NCBI GenBank assembly: GCA_050747865.1
Contig: JBOGJI010000245.1
Span: 1-47,938 of the forward strand
Origin: JBOGJI01 sp050747865
Lineage (GTDB): Bacteria > Acidobacteriota > Thermoanaerobaculia > Multivoradales > JAHEKO01
Length of the DNA stretch: 47,938 bases
Reading direction: 5' to 3'
Shown here: positions 47,820 through 47,938 of the stretch, one piece after another
Position numbering within the stretch: position 1 is the first letter of the stretch
Layout of the letters: each line of letters begins with the position of its first letter
The notes under the pieces: generated by a model
Databases searched by the model: none
What the model saw: only the letters and a program-made list of their open reading frames with translations
Told to the model about the DNA's origin: nothing
Position numbers and translations under genes: made by a program

Positions 47820-47938
47820 ATGCGACATGCAGAGAAGATTCTGGGCACCATCATCCTGCTGATTCCCGTGGTCGTGAATGCGGCCGAGCCCACAGAAGCG
47901 AGCGCGGAATCGGAAGCGCGGGAGAAGATGCAGGCGCT
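47820..47938 (+). CDS. Exported protein, 3' part beyond the window
   Basis: The first 39 codons only: MRHAEKILGTIILLIPVVVN then AAEPTEASAESEAREKMQA. A signal peptide or N-terminal membrane segment is followed by an acidic stretch. AAAGGAG lies 7-13 bases before the ATG. Third gene of the operon beginning at 46881. Identity cannot be judged. Confidence 0.7.
   Translation, partial: MRHAEKILGTIILLIPVVVNAAEPTEASAESEAREKMQA

Noticed and set aside
1..47938. CRISPR arrays, rRNA, tRNA
   Set aside because: No regularly spaced repeat arrays or recognisable structural RNA genes were seen by reading both strands; exosortase and PEP-CTERM signals were also looked for and not found.

Overview
The window is GC-rich, tightly packed bacterial DNA. 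The best guess is an Acidobacteriota lineage near Thermoanaerobaculia. That rests on two large secreted proteins ending in cysteine-containing S-layer-homology-like repeats (GCGGxxYCP type, final residues TFGLTLYGP), and on GC-rich genes with frequent 4-base start/stop overlaps. This is recognition only, with no marker gene. No rRNA, tRNA or CRISPR array was seen.

Layout. 1-1654: right part of an IS200/IS605 element (tnpA cut by the window edge, divergent tnpB, right-end hairpin), ending 5 bases before the ATG of a family 2 glycosyltransferase (GT). 2408-7203 (minus): membrane-anchored PAS/sigma-54 activator, asparagine-synthase-type amidotransferase and SGNH hydrolase, probably one operon. 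7204-7470: repeat-bearing intergenic DNA. 7471-8402: ankyrin-repeat protein overlapping a sigma-70-family factor. 8635-16614: exopolysaccharide operon 1, with a degenerate-GGDEF membrane protein, priming phosphoglycosyl transferase, O-antigen ligase/polymerase and four GT4 enzymes, closed by a terminator. It is interrupted at 13960-14324 by two gene remnants whose intact relatives lie near 33.4 and 44.1 kb.

16848-28403 is an accessory surface-protein region. It holds a pectate-lyase-like beta-helix protein, a TupA-like ATP-grasp, two sulfotransferases, a methyltransferase, two beta-helix/SLH-like proteins and a TumE/TumA toxin-antitoxin pair lying between perfect 53-bp repeats. 28391-44214 is exopolysaccharide locus 2. 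Flippase and Wza-like lipoprotein (minus) diverge from a chain-length co-polymerase (plus), followed by a membrane GT, a deacetylase-like/GT2 fusion, a deacetylase, and an aminotransferase/dehydrogenase/acetyltransferase/FAD-oxidoreductase series joined by 4-base overlaps. That series is broken once by a block (ArnT-like GT, lipoprotein, Uma2 nuclease). A 28-base copy of the start of the downstream deacetylase gene remains at the left edge of the block.

44215-47938 is more housekeeping-like: an RRM RNA-binding protein with a long structured leader, an aldehyde dehydrogenase, a DUF2147 protein, a membrane protein/winged-helix regulator pair behind an operator-rich promoter, and the start of a secreted protein.

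Together the genes describe building a surface polysaccharide: priming, GT assembly, flipping, polymerisation and export, with sugar modification by amination, acetylation, deacetylation and possibly sulfation. Secreted beta-helix proteins may bind or cut glycans. Points most worth attention are the PelD-like degenerate GGDEF protein coupled to the priming transferase, the ankyrin/sigma pair, the fusion whose deacetylase half has lost expected metal-site residues, the rearrangement scars, and repeated evidence for leaderless promoters.
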